44,058 bases of DNA, taken from assembly GCF_900099735.1 (NCBI RefSeq), contig NZ_FNDT01000020.1:1-44058 (forward strand), written 5' to 3'. The translations under genes and the position numbers were made by a program. The DNA is from Arthrobacter subterraneus. GTDB taxonomy: Bacteria; Actinomycetota; Actinomycetes; Actinomycetales; Micrococcaceae. Shown here piece after piece: positions 1-7,683 of the stretch (position 1 is the first letter of the stretch; every line of letters starts with the position of its first letter). A model generated the notes under the pieces. The model was not told the DNA's origin. It ran no database searches and saw only the letters and a list, made by a program, of their open reading frames with translations.

Positions 1-330
1 GGGGCAGTCAGTTCCGGTCCCGCAAGTTCGTCTCCGCACTGCACGCCAGCGGCTTGAAGGGCTCGATGGGCAGGGTCGGTGCATGCGGCGATAACGCGGC
101 CATGGAATCGTTCTTCGCCCTGCTGCAGAAGAACGTGCTGAACCGGAAACGGTGGGAAACACGCCAAGAACTACGCCTCGCCATCATCACCTGGATCGAG
201 CGAACCTACCACCGCCGGCGACGGCAGAAAGCCCTCGGTAAACTAACCCCGATCGAGTTTGAGACAATCAACAACATGGCGCTAGCCGCCTAGAAACTAT
301 CAACCCCACGAGTCAACCAAAACGTGGGCA
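1..330 (+). mobile_element. Right part of an IS3-family insertion sequence (left end outside window)
   Basis: The element holds the 3' end of a transposase and appears to end at 330. The segment 310-330 (GAGTCAACCAAAACGTGGGCA) has the look of a right terminal repeat: its reverse complement starts with TG, as IS3-family left ends do. Directly after it, at 331, an hsdS-like reading frame begins in phase, so the element probably sits inside hsdS. The target duplication cannot be verified because the left end is not in view. The boundary is inferred from the TG...CA rule and the resumption of hsdS coding. Confidence 0.7.
3..293 (+). CDS. IS3-family transposase, C-terminal fragment
   Basis: This is the C-terminal part of the DDE integrase-type transposase (OrfB) that catalyses strand transfer of IS3-family elements. 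The reading frame is open from the window edge (base 3) to a TAG at 291-293, giving about 96 visible residues. The stretch GDNAAMESFFALLQKNVLNR carries the N-A-x-x-E-S-F-F block around the third catalytic acidic residue (Glu) of the DDE triad. It is followed by the usual R-x(4)-R-x-L-I-x-W-I-E-x-x-Y-(H/N)-x-x-R-R stretch and the terminal L-x-P-x-E-F-E motif. The N-terminal part and OrfA lie outside the window. An internal ATG at 54 exists but is not the true start. Whether the full element is active cannot be judged here. Confidence 0.9.
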   Translation, partial: GSQFRSRKFVSALHASGLKGSMGRVGACGDNAAMESFFALLQKNVLNRKRWETRQELRLAIITWIERTYHRRRRQKALGKLTPIEFETINNMALAA

Positions 331-438
331 GTCCCGTCTGCGGCACAAATCAGGCGAATAGTGGAAGTACTACTTTCACTATTGCCAAGCGTCGAACAGC
401 TGGAAGCAAAACTGGCCGACGACGGTCCACCAGCATGA
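331..438 (+). pseudogene. hsdS: hsdS 3' remnant (type I specificity subunit C-terminus)
   Basis: Starting exactly after the inferred IS end, 35 codons run in frame to a TGA at 436-438. They include Q-I-R-R-I-V-E-V-L-L-S-L-L and S-V-E-Q-L-E-A-K-L-A. That matches the conserved C-terminal coiled-coil segment of type I restriction specificity subunits (typically E-Q-R-R-I-V-x(n)-x-Q-L-E-A-x-L). HsdS binds the DNA target and bridges the methylase subunits. The rest of the gene would lie left of the IS, outside the window. If the element is inserted as it appears, HsdS loses or replaces its C-terminal helix. The call rests on a short segment but fits both the motif and its position immediately upstream of hsdR. 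Confidence 0.7.
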
Positions 439-442
439 TCAC

Positions 443-547
443 CAGGGGGAACGCATGACAGTACAAACCAGCTACCGGAAAGAGCGCACAAGCGTCAGTG
501 CCCTACGCCTCGACGTCATTCAACTCGAAGTCCTGGGGGCGCACTGA
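443..547 (+). other. Degenerate duplicate of the hsdR ribosome site and start (30-codon mini-ORF 455-547)
   Basis: Bases 443-475 match 1366-1398, the leader and first seven codons of the intact hsdR, at 30 of 33 positions. The mini-ORF from ATG 455 starts MTVQTSY, against MTLQTSY in HsdR, then diverges and stops at 545-547. It lies 16 bases after the hsdS stop, where hsdR normally begins in an hsdS-hsdR operon. Its TGA is two bases before the GTG start of the next gene, so it could act as a translated leader for that gene. I read it as the original hsdR start left behind when the DUF3800 gene came in, or as one copy of a duplication that accompanied that event. Confidence 0.65.
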
Positions 548-549
548 CC

Positions 550-1263
550 GTGCTGCTTACCTTCATTGATGAATCTGCTCGAGGACAGAAGTATTACTAC
601 ATGGGCGCACTCCTAGTCGGATCGCAGGCCGCGGTGCAAATAGAGAAAAGTTTCGACCAGATCGGCGCTATGGTGGCGTCTCAGGTCCGCGGATTCGATC
701 CAAAGACCGAATTGCACGCCTACGAACTGTTTCAAGGAAAAGCACTCTGGAAAGACGTGCCCGTTTCGTTGCGGGTCAAGGCTTCCCGCCTGGCCGCGAA
801 AAGTCTTCACCAAGCGGGCGCAAAGTTCGTATTTAGGGGAATCGACGTACCAGCACTTGAGCGGAAGTACAGCAAACCACACGAGCCACATGCGCTGGCG
901 TTGTGTCACGCGCTGGAGTCGGTTCAGAACGTCATCAATTGGGACTATAACAACGAAGAGTTCGCGCTCGTTCTAGCCGACGAGCATCATTCAGCACCGG
1001 ATAGCAGGAGTCGGTTCGGAAATCTTAAGAACGGTGCCTTGGAGGGATTCACAAAGGTTCCACTTCATAATTTCCTCGACACAATCTACTTCGGGCCATC
1101 GCACCACAGCAGGTTACTTCAGGCAGCCGATATCGCAACCTTTTTCACTAACCGCTATATGACAGTCGAGGAAAATCATCCGGTAGCGAGAACTGCCATG
1201 GCCTCGATCCAGACCAGCCTGATGTCAATCACTCGCTACAAGTACATCTGGTCACCAACCTGA
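550..1263 (+). CDS. DUF3800 domain-containing protein
   Basis: A 237-residue protein starting at GTG 550. The N-terminus reads L-L-T-F-I-D-E-S-x-R-G-x-K-Y-Y-Y-M-G-A-L, the hallmark opening of DUF3800 proteins (an acidic F-I-D-E-S motif followed by a beta-strand). A second conserved block near residues 202-213 is L-L-Q-A-A-D-I-A-T-F-F-T, which matches the family's L-x-x-A-D-x-x-A motif. The acidic residues suggest an RNase H-like metal-binding fold, but the biochemical role of the family is not established. It lies between the hsdS remnant and hsdR, in the same direction, with its own hairpin terminator downstream. Its lower GC and looser codon use compared with hsdR suggest separate acquisition. 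DUF3800 genes are often found in defence and mobile loci; a nuclease role is inference. Confidence 0.8.
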   Translation: MLLTFIDESARGQKYYYMGALLVGSQAAVQIEKSFDQIGAMVASQVRGFDPKTELHAYELFQGKALWKDVPVSLRVKASRLAAKSLHQAGAKFVFRGIDVPALERKYSKPHEPHALALCHALESVQNVINWDYNNEEFALVLADEHHSAPDSRSRFGNLKNGALEGFTKVPLHNFLDTIYFGPSHHSRLLQAADIATFFTNRYMTVEENHPVARTAMASIQTSLMSITRYKYIWSPT

Positions 1264-1274
1264 CCTGACAGCAC

Positions 1275-1300
1275 GAAACCCCGCTCAGTGGCGGGGTTTC
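1275..1300 (+). terminator. Hairpin after the DUF3800 gene
   Basis: GAAACCCCGC (1275-1284) and GCGGGGTTTC (1291-1300) form a perfect 10-bp stem with a six-base loop, 11 bases past the DUF3800 stop. There is no T-tract after it, as is common for actinobacterial hairpin terminators. It would separate transcription of the DUF3800 gene from hsdR. Confidence 0.65.
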
Positions 1301-1377
1301 GGATGGGCGGGAGGCGTTTCCGCGTCCTACTTTCCCAGCATAACATTCAGCCGTAGATCGACAAACAGGGGGAACAG

Positions 1378-4300
1378 ATGACACTACAAACCAGCTACAC
1401 CGAAGCCGACTGGGAGGGCCTCACCCTCGAGGTCCTCGCCGAACCGCTCGGCTGGGAACCTAAAGCCGGCGAGTACATAGCACCCGGCTCCGGCGAACGC
1501 GATACCTGGGACGAGCTGCTCATCCGCCCCCGCCTTCTCGACGCACTCCGCCGGCTCAACCCCGACGTCCCCGCCGAGTACATCAAGCAGGCACTGGCCG
1601 ACATCACCTCCCCGAAGTCGCAGGACGCCCTCACTGAGAACCACCGCATCCACCGGTTCCTCGTCGAGGGCTATCGACTCAGCTACATCGACTCCGACGG
1701 CACCGAACAGAACCCAACGCTCCGCCTTCTCAGCACCGAACCCGCCGACAACAACTGGCTCGCCGTCAACCAGGTCACCCTGCGGCAGGGAGATTACCGC
1801 CGTCGCCTCGACGTCGTCCTCTACTGCAACGGCATGCCGGTCAGCATCCTCGAACTCAAAAAGGCCGGCAGCGCCCATGCCGACGTCGGCGGCGCCCACG
1901 CCCAACTCCGCACCTACCTGCGGGAATTCCCCATGGCGTTCCGGTTCTGCGTCTTCGCGCTCGTCTCGGACGGGATCATCGCCCGCTACGGCACCCCGTT
2001 CACACCGTTCAACCACTTCTCTCCCTGGAACGTCGACGGCGACGGTAACCTCGTCAAGCCCGGCCAGATCGTCGACGGCGAACCGATGCATCCGCTCGAA
2101 ACCGCCCTCCTCGGCCTCTATGAGCAGCTCCGCTTCCTGCAACTGACGACGTCGTTCACCGCCTTCGATGAAGGGTCCGACGGACTCTCCAAACGCATCG
2201 CCAAACCGCACCAGTACTTCGCCGTCAACAAGGCCGTGGGAAGCACGGTCCAGGCGGTCGAGAGCAACGGCAAGGCCGGCGTCGTCTGGCACACCCAGGG
2301 CTCCGGCAAGTCAATGGAGATGGAGCTTTACGCCAACCAGGTCGGGCGGCATCCGCGGCTGCGGAACCCCACCATCGTGGTCATCACCGACCGCAATGAA
2401 CTCGACGGACAGCTCTACGAGACGTTTGCCCGCAGCCTGCTCCTGCCCGGCACGCCTCAGCAGATCCGCAAGCGTTCCGAGCTCCGCGAGGAACTCAGCA
2501 ACCGCACCACCGGCGGCATCTACTTCACCACGCTGCAGAAGTTCGGCCGCAGCAAGGACGAGCGCGACGCCGGCCACGACCACCCGCTGCTGTCCGACCG
2601 GCGCAACATCATCGTGGTCGTCGACGAGGCGCACCGCAGCCACTACGACGACCTCGACGGCTACGCCCGCCACCTCCGCGACGCCCTGCCCAACGCCACG
2701 CTGATCGCGTTCACCGGAACGCCGATCTCCTTCGAGGACCGCAATACCAAGGAGGTCTTCGGCGAGTACATCGACATCTACGACCTCTCCCGTGCCGTAG
2801 AGGACGGCGCCACCGTGCCCGTCTACTTCGAGCCGCGGCTGATCAAGGTCAACCTCGCCGAGTCGGTGACGCAGGAGGACCTCAACCTCGCCGCTGACGA
2901 GGCAACCCGAGGCCTCGACGACACGGAACGTGCGCGCCTTGAGCAGAGTGTCGCCGTCGTCAATGCGGTGTACGGGGCGCCGGAGCGGATCAAGTCGCTC
3001 GCCGCGGACCTGGTGGCGCACTGGGAGGACCGGCGGACGCAGATGACCAAGTTCATCGACAAGCCGGGCAAGGCGCTGATCGTCGGGGCCACGCGGGAGA
3101 TCTGCGCGAACCTGTATTCGGCGATCGTGGCGCTGCGGCCGGACTGGCACTCGGGTGATCTCGACAAGGGCCGCATCAAGGTCGTTTACTCGGGCGATGC
3201 CACCGACGTACCGCCGGTCAGCACGCACGTTCGTCGCGACAGCGCCAACGCGTCCATCAAGGAGCGGCTCAAGAACGTCGACGATGAGCTGGAACTGGTG
3301 ATCGTCAAGGACATGATGCTCACCGGGTACGACTCACCGCCCCTGCACACCCTGTACCTGGACCGGCCGCTGAAGGGTGCGCTGCTGATGCAGACGCTCG
3401 CCCGCGTGAACCGCACGTTCCGCGGCAAGCAGGACGGGCTGCTGGTGGCCTACGCTCCACTGGCGGACAACCTGGCCAAGGCGCTGGCGGAGTACACGGA
3501 CACCGACCAGGCGCGGAAGCCGATCGGCAAGAACATCGACGAGGCGGTGGGCATCGCCACCGACCTGGTGCAGGAGCTGCGCACCTTGCTGGCCGGCTAT
3601 GACTGGAAAGCGGTCCTGCACCGCGGCGGCCCCAGGGCATTCCTGAACGCGGTCAGCGGCGCGGCCAACTATCTGCGTGACCCCGGCACTCCCGGCAACA
3701 AGCCCGACGACGACGGCGAAACGCTTGCTGACCGGTACCGTCGCATTTCGGGACAGTTGGCGCGGGCATACGCGCTCTGTTCCGGACGACTGGTGGAGTT
3801 GCGGCCGGAGATCCAGGTGTATGAGGAGATCCGGGTCTGGATGGCGAAGTTCGACGCCGAGGACCGGCAGTCACGGGGCGAGCCGATCCCAGCCGAGATC
3901 CAGCGCATGCTCAATGAGTTGATTGCGACGGCCACCGCTTCCGGTGAGGTCGTGGACATCTACGAGGCGGCGGGGATGCCGAAGCCGTCGCTCGATGATC
4001 TGACGCCGGAGTTCGTTGCGGCGACGCGTCAGGCACGGAATCCGCAGCTCGCGATTGAGGCGTTGCGGAAGACCCTCATTGAGGAGTCGACCCGGGTTGC
4101 GCGTAACAACGTGGTGCGGCAGCGGGCGTTCGCGGAGCGGATCGCCGAGCTGATGAACAAGTACACCAACCAGCAGCTCACTTCAGCAGAGGTCATCGCG
4201 GAGCTGGTCGAGATGGCGAAGGAAGTGGCTGCAGAGTCGAAACGCGGTGAGCGTTTTTCGCCTCCGTTGAATGACGACGAACTCGCTTTCTACGATGCCG

Positions 4301-4560
4301 TCTCGCAGAACAAGTCTGCGGTGCTGGAGCAGGGGGACGATGTACTCGCGAAGATCGCGAGGGATCTGGTCGAGGTGATGCGTCGCGATGTGCGGACCGA
4401 CTGGACTGTGCGGGACGACGTCCGGGCGAAGCTGCGGTCTTCGATCAAGCGGCTTCTCGTCAAGAACGGGTATCCGCCGGACAAACAGCCGGGGGCGATC
4501 AAGCTGGTGATGGAGCAGATGGAGTCAATGGCGCCGCGGTTTGCGGAAGCACGGGGGTAG
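1378..4560 (+). CDS. hsdR: Type I restriction-modification system subunit R
   Basis: A 1060-residue motor and nuclease subunit of a type I restriction enzyme, which translocates DNA with ATP and cuts away from the recognition site. The N-terminal PD-(D/E)xK nuclease is visible as Asp145, then Glu159-Leu-Lys161 (R-L-D-V-V-L-Y ... I-L-E-L-K-K). Superfamily 2 helicase motifs follow: Walker A G-S-G-K-S at 308-312, D-E-A-H at 416-419 and F-T-G-T-P about 30 residues later. An S-x-x-x-L-x-Q-T-L-A-R-V-N-R-T-like motif VI precedes a C-terminal helical region. The length is normal for HsdR and no frameshift is seen. GGGGGA just upstream of ATG 1378 serves as ribosome site. It should work with HsdM and HsdS, but only an hsdS tail is in view and that gene appears IS-interrupted. 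The HsdR C-terminal region normally docks on the methylase core. Confidence 0.95.
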   Translation: MTLQTSYTEADWEGLTLEVLAEPLGWEPKAGEYIAPGSGERDTWDELLIRPRLLDALRRLNPDVPAEYIKQALADITSPKSQDALTENHRIHRFLVEGYRLSYIDSDGTEQNPTLRLLSTEPADNNWLAVNQVTLRQGDYRRRLDVVLYCNGMPVSILELKKAGSAHADVGGAHAQLRTYLREFPMAFRFCVFALVSDGIIARYGTPFTPFNHFSPWNVDGDGNLVKPGQIVDGEPMHPLETALLGLYEQLRFLQLTTSFTAFDEGSDGLSKRIAKPHQYFAVNKAVGSTVQAVESNGKAGVVWHTQGSGKSMEMELYANQVGRHPRLRNPTIVVITDRNELDGQLYETFARSLLLPGTPQQIRKRSELREELSNRTTGGIYFTTLQKFGRSKDERDAGHDHPLLSDRRNIIVVVDEAHRSHYDDLDGYARHLRDALPNATLIAFTGTPISFEDRNTKEVFGEYIDIYDLSRAVEDGATVPVYFEPRLIKVNLAESVTQEDLNLAADEATRGLDDTERARLEQSVAVVNAVYGAPERIKSLAADLVAHWEDRRTQMTKFIDKPGKALIVGATREICANLYSAIVALRPDWHSGDLDKGRIKVVYSGDATDVPPVSTHVRRDSANASIKERLKNVDDELELVIVKDMMLTGYDSPPLHTLYLDRPLKGALLMQTLARVNRTFRGKQDGLLVAYAPLADNLAKALAEYTDTDQARKPIGKNIDEAVGIATDLVQELRTLLAGYDWKAVLHRGGPRAFLNAVSGAANYLRDPGTPGNKPDDDGETLADRYRRISGQLARAYALCSGRLVELRPEIQVYEEIRVWMAKFDAEDRQSRGEPIPAEIQRMLNELIATATASGEVVDIYEAAGMPKPSLDDLTPEFVAATRQARNPQLAIEALRKTLIEESTRVARNNVVRQRAFAERIAELMNKYTNQQLTSAEVIAELVEMAKEVAAESKRGERFSPPLNDDELAFYDAVSQNKSAVLEQGDDVLAKIARDLVEVMRRDVRTDWTVRDDVRAKLRSSIKRLLVKNGYPPDKQPGAIKLVMEQMESMAPRFAEARG

Positions 4561-4644
4561 CGCCCGATACGCTGTTTCTCATGACTCTTCTCGCGGCTCC
4601 TACGTACTCGGGATGGTGCCGTCCGCCCTTCGAATGGCTGGCTT

Positions 4645-4908
4645 ATGGGCGCTGAGTGGATTCTGGCGAGAGACGTCAGAGGGGAAGTCCACAAGGACAT
4701 CTTCGATGCATTGGTCGAGCTGGAGGATGCCGGTTGGCGTCTTCGAAGACAGGGCCACAAGTTCTATATCTACTGTCCGTGCGGGGAGGATGGTTCATCC
4801 ATCCGCATCAACGGCACTCCGCGTAGCCCCACCTGGCATGCGCAGCAGATAAGAAGGGACGCGTCTCGGTGCCCTGACAGGCACGATCTACTCCGAAGGC
4901 GAACATAG
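4645..4908 (+). CDS. Small HicA-like hypothetical protein (putative toxin)
   Basis: An 87-residue basic protein. Its core reads L-E-D-A-G-W-R-L-R-R-Q-G-H-K-F-Y-I-Y-C-P-C, then G-S-S-I-R-I-N-G-T-P-R-S-P, and ends in R-C-P-D-R-H-D-L-L. The G-W-x-L-x-R-x-x-G-H-x-x-F/Y pattern followed by a T-P-R-x-P strand-turn resembles the small dsRNA-binding-like fold of HicA toxins, with the G-H as the candidate active histidine. The two Cys near 52-54 and the C-terminal C-P-x-R-H are not part of classical HicA and could bind metal. ATG 4645 is the only plausible start; I see no clear ribosome site. It lies 84 bases after hsdR and 46 bases before the ATG of an HTH-protein gene on the same strand. The toxin role is inference from size, motif and neighbour. 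Confidence 0.55.
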   Translation: MGAEWILARDVRGEVHKDIFDALVELEDAGWRLRRQGHKFYIYCPCGEDGSSIRINGTPRSPTWHAQQIRRDASRCPDRHDLLRRRT

Positions 4909-4954
4909 CTGTTTACAATTGACAACACCGCGTCGTAGGTGGCCTACTGGGTAC

Positions 4955-5482
4955 ATGCCACCTACGGAACCGCTGGAACTTCGGTTAAGTCTCCGCCCTT
5001 TGAGCGAGGCTCAGGAGGACTTCCTTTGCGATGAGTGGGATGCCCACATTTCCCGCCACGGGAAGCAAACTTTCGCCGCAGTGCTCCTTGCAGGGCCGGC
5101 CCTGGATTCATTCTTCGACCTCGCTAAATCACTCGATGGTGCGGGCATCGAAATTCTCTCCGTCGTCCAGGACCTTGTCACCGCTTCTGAAATTGCTGAG
5201 CGTCTCGAGGTATCGCGACAGGCAGTAAACAACTGGTGCCGCGGAACACGCAAGGCGGCTTCCGACTTTCCTGAACCCGTTGTCCTCGCGGGCGCGCACC
5301 TTTGGGACTGGGGCCAGGTTGTTCAGTGGGCTCGCACTCATCTCGTGGTGAACGATGCCGTCCAGTACCCGTCGCCTGATGAAGTTGCGATCCTCAATGG
5401 CCATCTCGCCTCGGCGCGCCAGCATGCGAAGGGATGGCTCACCGCGGCAGTCGATCCGTCTATGGCCAGGAAAGCAATGTAA
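4955..5482 (+). CDS. Helix-turn-helix protein, partner of the small upstream gene (putative antitoxin or regulator)
   Basis: A protein of 175 residues from ATG 4955; a TTG at 4919 would add 12 residues. The N-terminal half, about 90 residues, is an alpha/beta region I do not recognise (S-E-A-Q-E-D-F-L-C-D-E-W-D). It is followed by a clear DNA-binding segment, L-V-T-A-S-E-I-A-E-R-L-E-V-S-R-Q-A-V-N-N, which is the usual helix-turn-helix spacing of MerR/excisionase-like domains. Then comes F-P-E-P-V-V-L-A-G-A-H-L-W-D-W-G-Q-V-V-Q-W, typical of the small domain used by these HTH proteins. The C-terminal tail is short and basic. The order of small basic protein then HTH protein on one strand is typical of toxin-antitoxin or silenced-nuclease pairs. 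The exact function is unknown. Confidence 0.6.
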   Translation: MPPTEPLELRLSLRPLSEAQEDFLCDEWDAHISRHGKQTFAAVLLAGPALDSFFDLAKSLDGAGIEILSVVQDLVTASEIAERLEVSRQAVNNWCRGTRKAASDFPEPVVLAGAHLWDWGQVVQWARTHLVVNDAVQYPSPDEVAILNGHLASARQHAKGWLTAAVDPSMARKAM

Positions 5483-5490
5483 GGACCGCC

Positions 5491-5658
5491 ATGGCAATGG
5501 GTGCACCAATGAGTTCTGAACAGCACGAACATAACGTCGACGAGCTCGAGGAGAGCGACGATGCACAGGCGTTTGACGCCGCCATGGCCGAGGAAGGCGA
5601 TAACGTTCCGTGGGAGCAAGCGCTCGTTGAGTTCGGCTGGTCCGACCCGAAGATCTAG
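5491..5658 (+). CDS. Small acidic protein, antitoxin-like C-terminus
   Basis: A 55-residue acidic protein. AAGGA at 5481-5485 lies five bases before ATG 5491, which makes this start preferable to a longer upstream one at 5434. The C-terminal half ends with V-P-W-E-Q-A-L-V-E-F-G-W-S-D, similar to the tail seen in many type II antitoxins (V/I-P-x-E-x-x-x-x-x-L/F-G). It begins eight bases after the stop of the HTH gene, so the two are probably cotranscribed. It could be the antitoxin for the 4645 gene product, or an unrelated small protein of the same operon. Confidence 0.5.
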   Translation: MAMGAPMSSEQHEHNVDELEESDDAQAFDAAMAEEGDNVPWEQALVEFGWSDPKI

Positions 5659-5712
5659 ATCCCATCCCACCTCGTGGCCAGGAAGACGACGGCGCCGCCC
5701 TCCTCACCGCTG

Positions 5713-7167
5713 CTACCTCGCCCGCACCGTGTTGGACCGCGCTGACTCCGGACTGCTGCCGAGCTTGTTCGTGGCCACAACGCTGAACGAGTAGTAGCTG
5801 CGTGACCGCAGTCCGGTCACCGTGACGCTGGCCACCGAGGCTGAGACGGACAGCGCCGCGATCCTGCTGGTGCCCGAGTAGACGTACAGGGTTTGCCCGG
5901 TCAGCGGCGAACCGCCGTCGCTGCCCTTGGTCCAGGTCACCTTTGCCGATTTGCTGCCCGCAGTGGCCTTGACATTGGTTGCGGCTGCCGGCTTGGTGGC
6001 CGTCGTCGTCGTTCCTGTGCCGACATAAAGCAGCCGGTTCGGCGTGCCGGTCGATGCTCCCGCAATGGCCCCCGTCGTGGAGGCCCCGGTGATATTGGTT
6101 GCCACCTGGGCCGGCGTGAGTGCCGGATTCTGGGAAAGCACGACGGCGGCAGCACCGGCCACGTGCGGTGAAGCCATGGAGGTGCCGTTCAGGGTCGCAA
6201 CCGCGGTATTGGAGGTGTGATAGGCCGATGCAATCCCGACGCCGGGCGCATAGAGGTCAACGCAGGAACCGGTGTTGGAGAAGGAGGCCTGTCGGTCCGA
6301 GGAATCGCTCGCCGCAACAGTGAGCGCGGCTGAAACCCGTGCCGGGGAGCTGGTGCACGCGTCGACAGCTGAGTTGCCGGCAGCGACGGCAGCGGTGACG
6401 CCGTCGTTGATGACACTCTGGAGCGCGGCATCAACGGTGGAGTTCGCCCCGCCGCCCAGGCTCAGGTTCACCACAGCGGGTACGCCGGCAGCGTGGTGGG
6501 CGGCGACCCAGTCCAGGCCGGCGACGACGTCGGACATGTAACCGCCGCCGTCGCAGTTGAGGACGCGGACCGGAATCACCGTGGAGGACTTCGCGATGCC
6601 GTAGGTGGTGCCGGCTACCGTGCCGGCCACGTGGGTGCCGTGTCCGTTGCAGTCGGAGGATCCGCGGCCGTCCGCGATGGTGGTGTATCCGGCGGCGACC
6701 CGACCGCCGAAGTCGGCGTGGGAAGCCAGAACGCCGGTGTCCACGACGTATACGTTGACGCCCGCGCCGGCGGCAGGCGGCGTGTAGGTGGAGGAGAGGG
6801 GCAGGGTCCGCTGGTCGCTGCGGTCCAGTCCCCACGGAGCGTTGGACTGGGTATTGGAGATCCGGACGGGAAGATCCTGCTCGACGGCCACGACGTTCGG
6901 TGCGGTAGCGAGCGCTGCGGCTTGTGCCGGCGTCGTCGTAATCACGGCGGCACGGACGGCAGTGGAAAAGGTGCGCCCGACAGCCTTACCCGACTTCCGC
7001 AGGGAAGCGGCGGCCGCAGCGACGTCGGTGCCCGGCGCATAGCGCACCAGATAGCGGACCGGGTCTTCGCCGGTTGCGGGTGCGGCGGTTGCGGCGCCCG
7101 GAACGAAGGCGCTCAGGGCGACCGCTGTGATAGTTGCGGCGGTGAGAGCGCGGAATGATGGGCGCAC
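5713..7167 (-). CDS. Secreted S8-family serine protease with fibronectin type III domain
   Basis: A 484-residue subtilase. GTG at 7167 is preferred because AAAGG lies just upstream and the protein then begins M-R-P-S-F-R with a classical signal peptide (hydrophobic core 8-24, Ala-rich cleavage region near 28). An inhibitor I9-like propeptide spans about 36-105. The catalytic domain shows Asp143 (V-V-D-T-G-V), His176 (N-G-H-G-T-H-V-A-G), oxyanion Asn265 (A-A-G-N-S) and Ser330 (N-G-T-S-M-A-S-P-H). A linker then leads to one fibronectin type III domain (about 395-484). It probably degrades extracellular protein for nutrition. It stands alone, convergent with the small-gene cluster on its right-hand plus strand side. 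Confidence 0.93.
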   Translation of the reverse strand: MRPSFRALTAATITAVALSAFVPGAATAAPATGEDPVRYLVRYAPGTDVAAAAASLRKSGKAVGRTFSTAVRAAVITTTPAQAAALATAPNVVAVEQDLPVRISNTQSNAPWGLDRSDQRTLPLSSTYTPPAAGAGVNVYVVDTGVLASHADFGGRVAAGYTTIADGRGSSDCNGHGTHVAGTVAGTTYGIAKSSTVIPVRVLNCDGGGYMSDVVAGLDWVAAHHAAGVPAVVNLSLGGGANSTVDAALQSVINDGVTAAVAAGNSAVDACTSSPARVSAALTVAASDSSDRQASFSNTGSCVDLYAPGVGIASAYHTSNTAVATLNGTSMASPHVAGAAAVVLSQNPALTPAQVATNITGASTTGAIAGASTGTPNRLLYVGTGTTTTATKPAAATNVKATAGSKSAKVTWTKGSDGGSPLTGQTLYVYSGTSRIAALSVSASVASVTVTGLRSRSYYSFSVVATNKLGSSPESARSNTVRAR

Positions 7168-7367
7168 TGTGTACCTTTCAGGTCCGAAGGTGGGCGGAGA
7201 AGTTCGACAACGGTTGGTCGCCGGATGACTTTCCCACAACCAAGCTATTCGTGCGCCAGACGTTGCGGCTCGGATCTTGGGAAAGCCTCAGGGAAAGCTG
7301 ACCGAGCTGCACCAAAAGCTGCGTGTTTCATACCGAGCGGGCTACACCCGTCCCAGGGCACCGATGA

Positions 7368-7670
7368 TCAGAACTTTTCAGGCCGAAGTACAGAGACGTC
7401 GCTGATGAAGAGGATCATCGCGTAGTTCTCGTAGTAATGGTCGCGGACATACGCTGCGATCCTCTCGGCGGTCGGTTCGTCGCAGACCACTTCCAGGCGG
7501 ATGTTCGCGTCGGTTTCCCAGCCCGCGCTTCGGGCGCCGCGGTGCCCCTTCCCCCGTGCGTCCGTGATCGTGTAGCCGTGCGCACCGAGCTTTTCCACAT
7601 CCTGCACCAGGACAGTTTCCAGTGCCGCTTCAGTGACAATGGTCAGCAGCTTTCGGGTGAAACTTTCCAT
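7368..7670 (-). CDS. PII-like signalling protein (SbtB-like)
   Basis: A 100-residue protein of the PII superfamily. It shows K-L-L-T-I-V-T-E-A-A-L-E, the T-loop entry L-G-A-H-G-Y-T-I-T-D-A-R-G-K-G-x-R-G, and ends Y-A-M-I-L-F-I-S-D-V-S-V-L-R-P-E-K-F, a pattern close to cyanobacterial SbtB. It lacks the C-terminal Cys pair (R-loop) found in some SbtB proteins. SbtB proteins bind adenyl nucleotides, including cAMP, and control the bicarbonate transporter SbtA. The gene begins 13 bases after the sbtA-like stop, with AGGGAGAG as ribosome site, so the two form an operon. Ligand and target here are inferred from that family knowledge. Confidence 0.88.
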   Translation of the reverse strand: MESFTRKLLTIVTEAALETVLVQDVEKLGAHGYTITDARGKGHRGARSAGWETDANIRLEVVCDEPTAERIAAYVRDHYYENYAMILFISDVSVLRPEKF

Positions 7671-7683
7671 GCTTTATCTCTCC

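Noticed and set aside
4919..4954. TTG start adding 12 residues to the HTH gene
   Set aside because: The added residues look unconserved, and TTGACA here could equally be promoter sequence; ATG 4955 was preferred.
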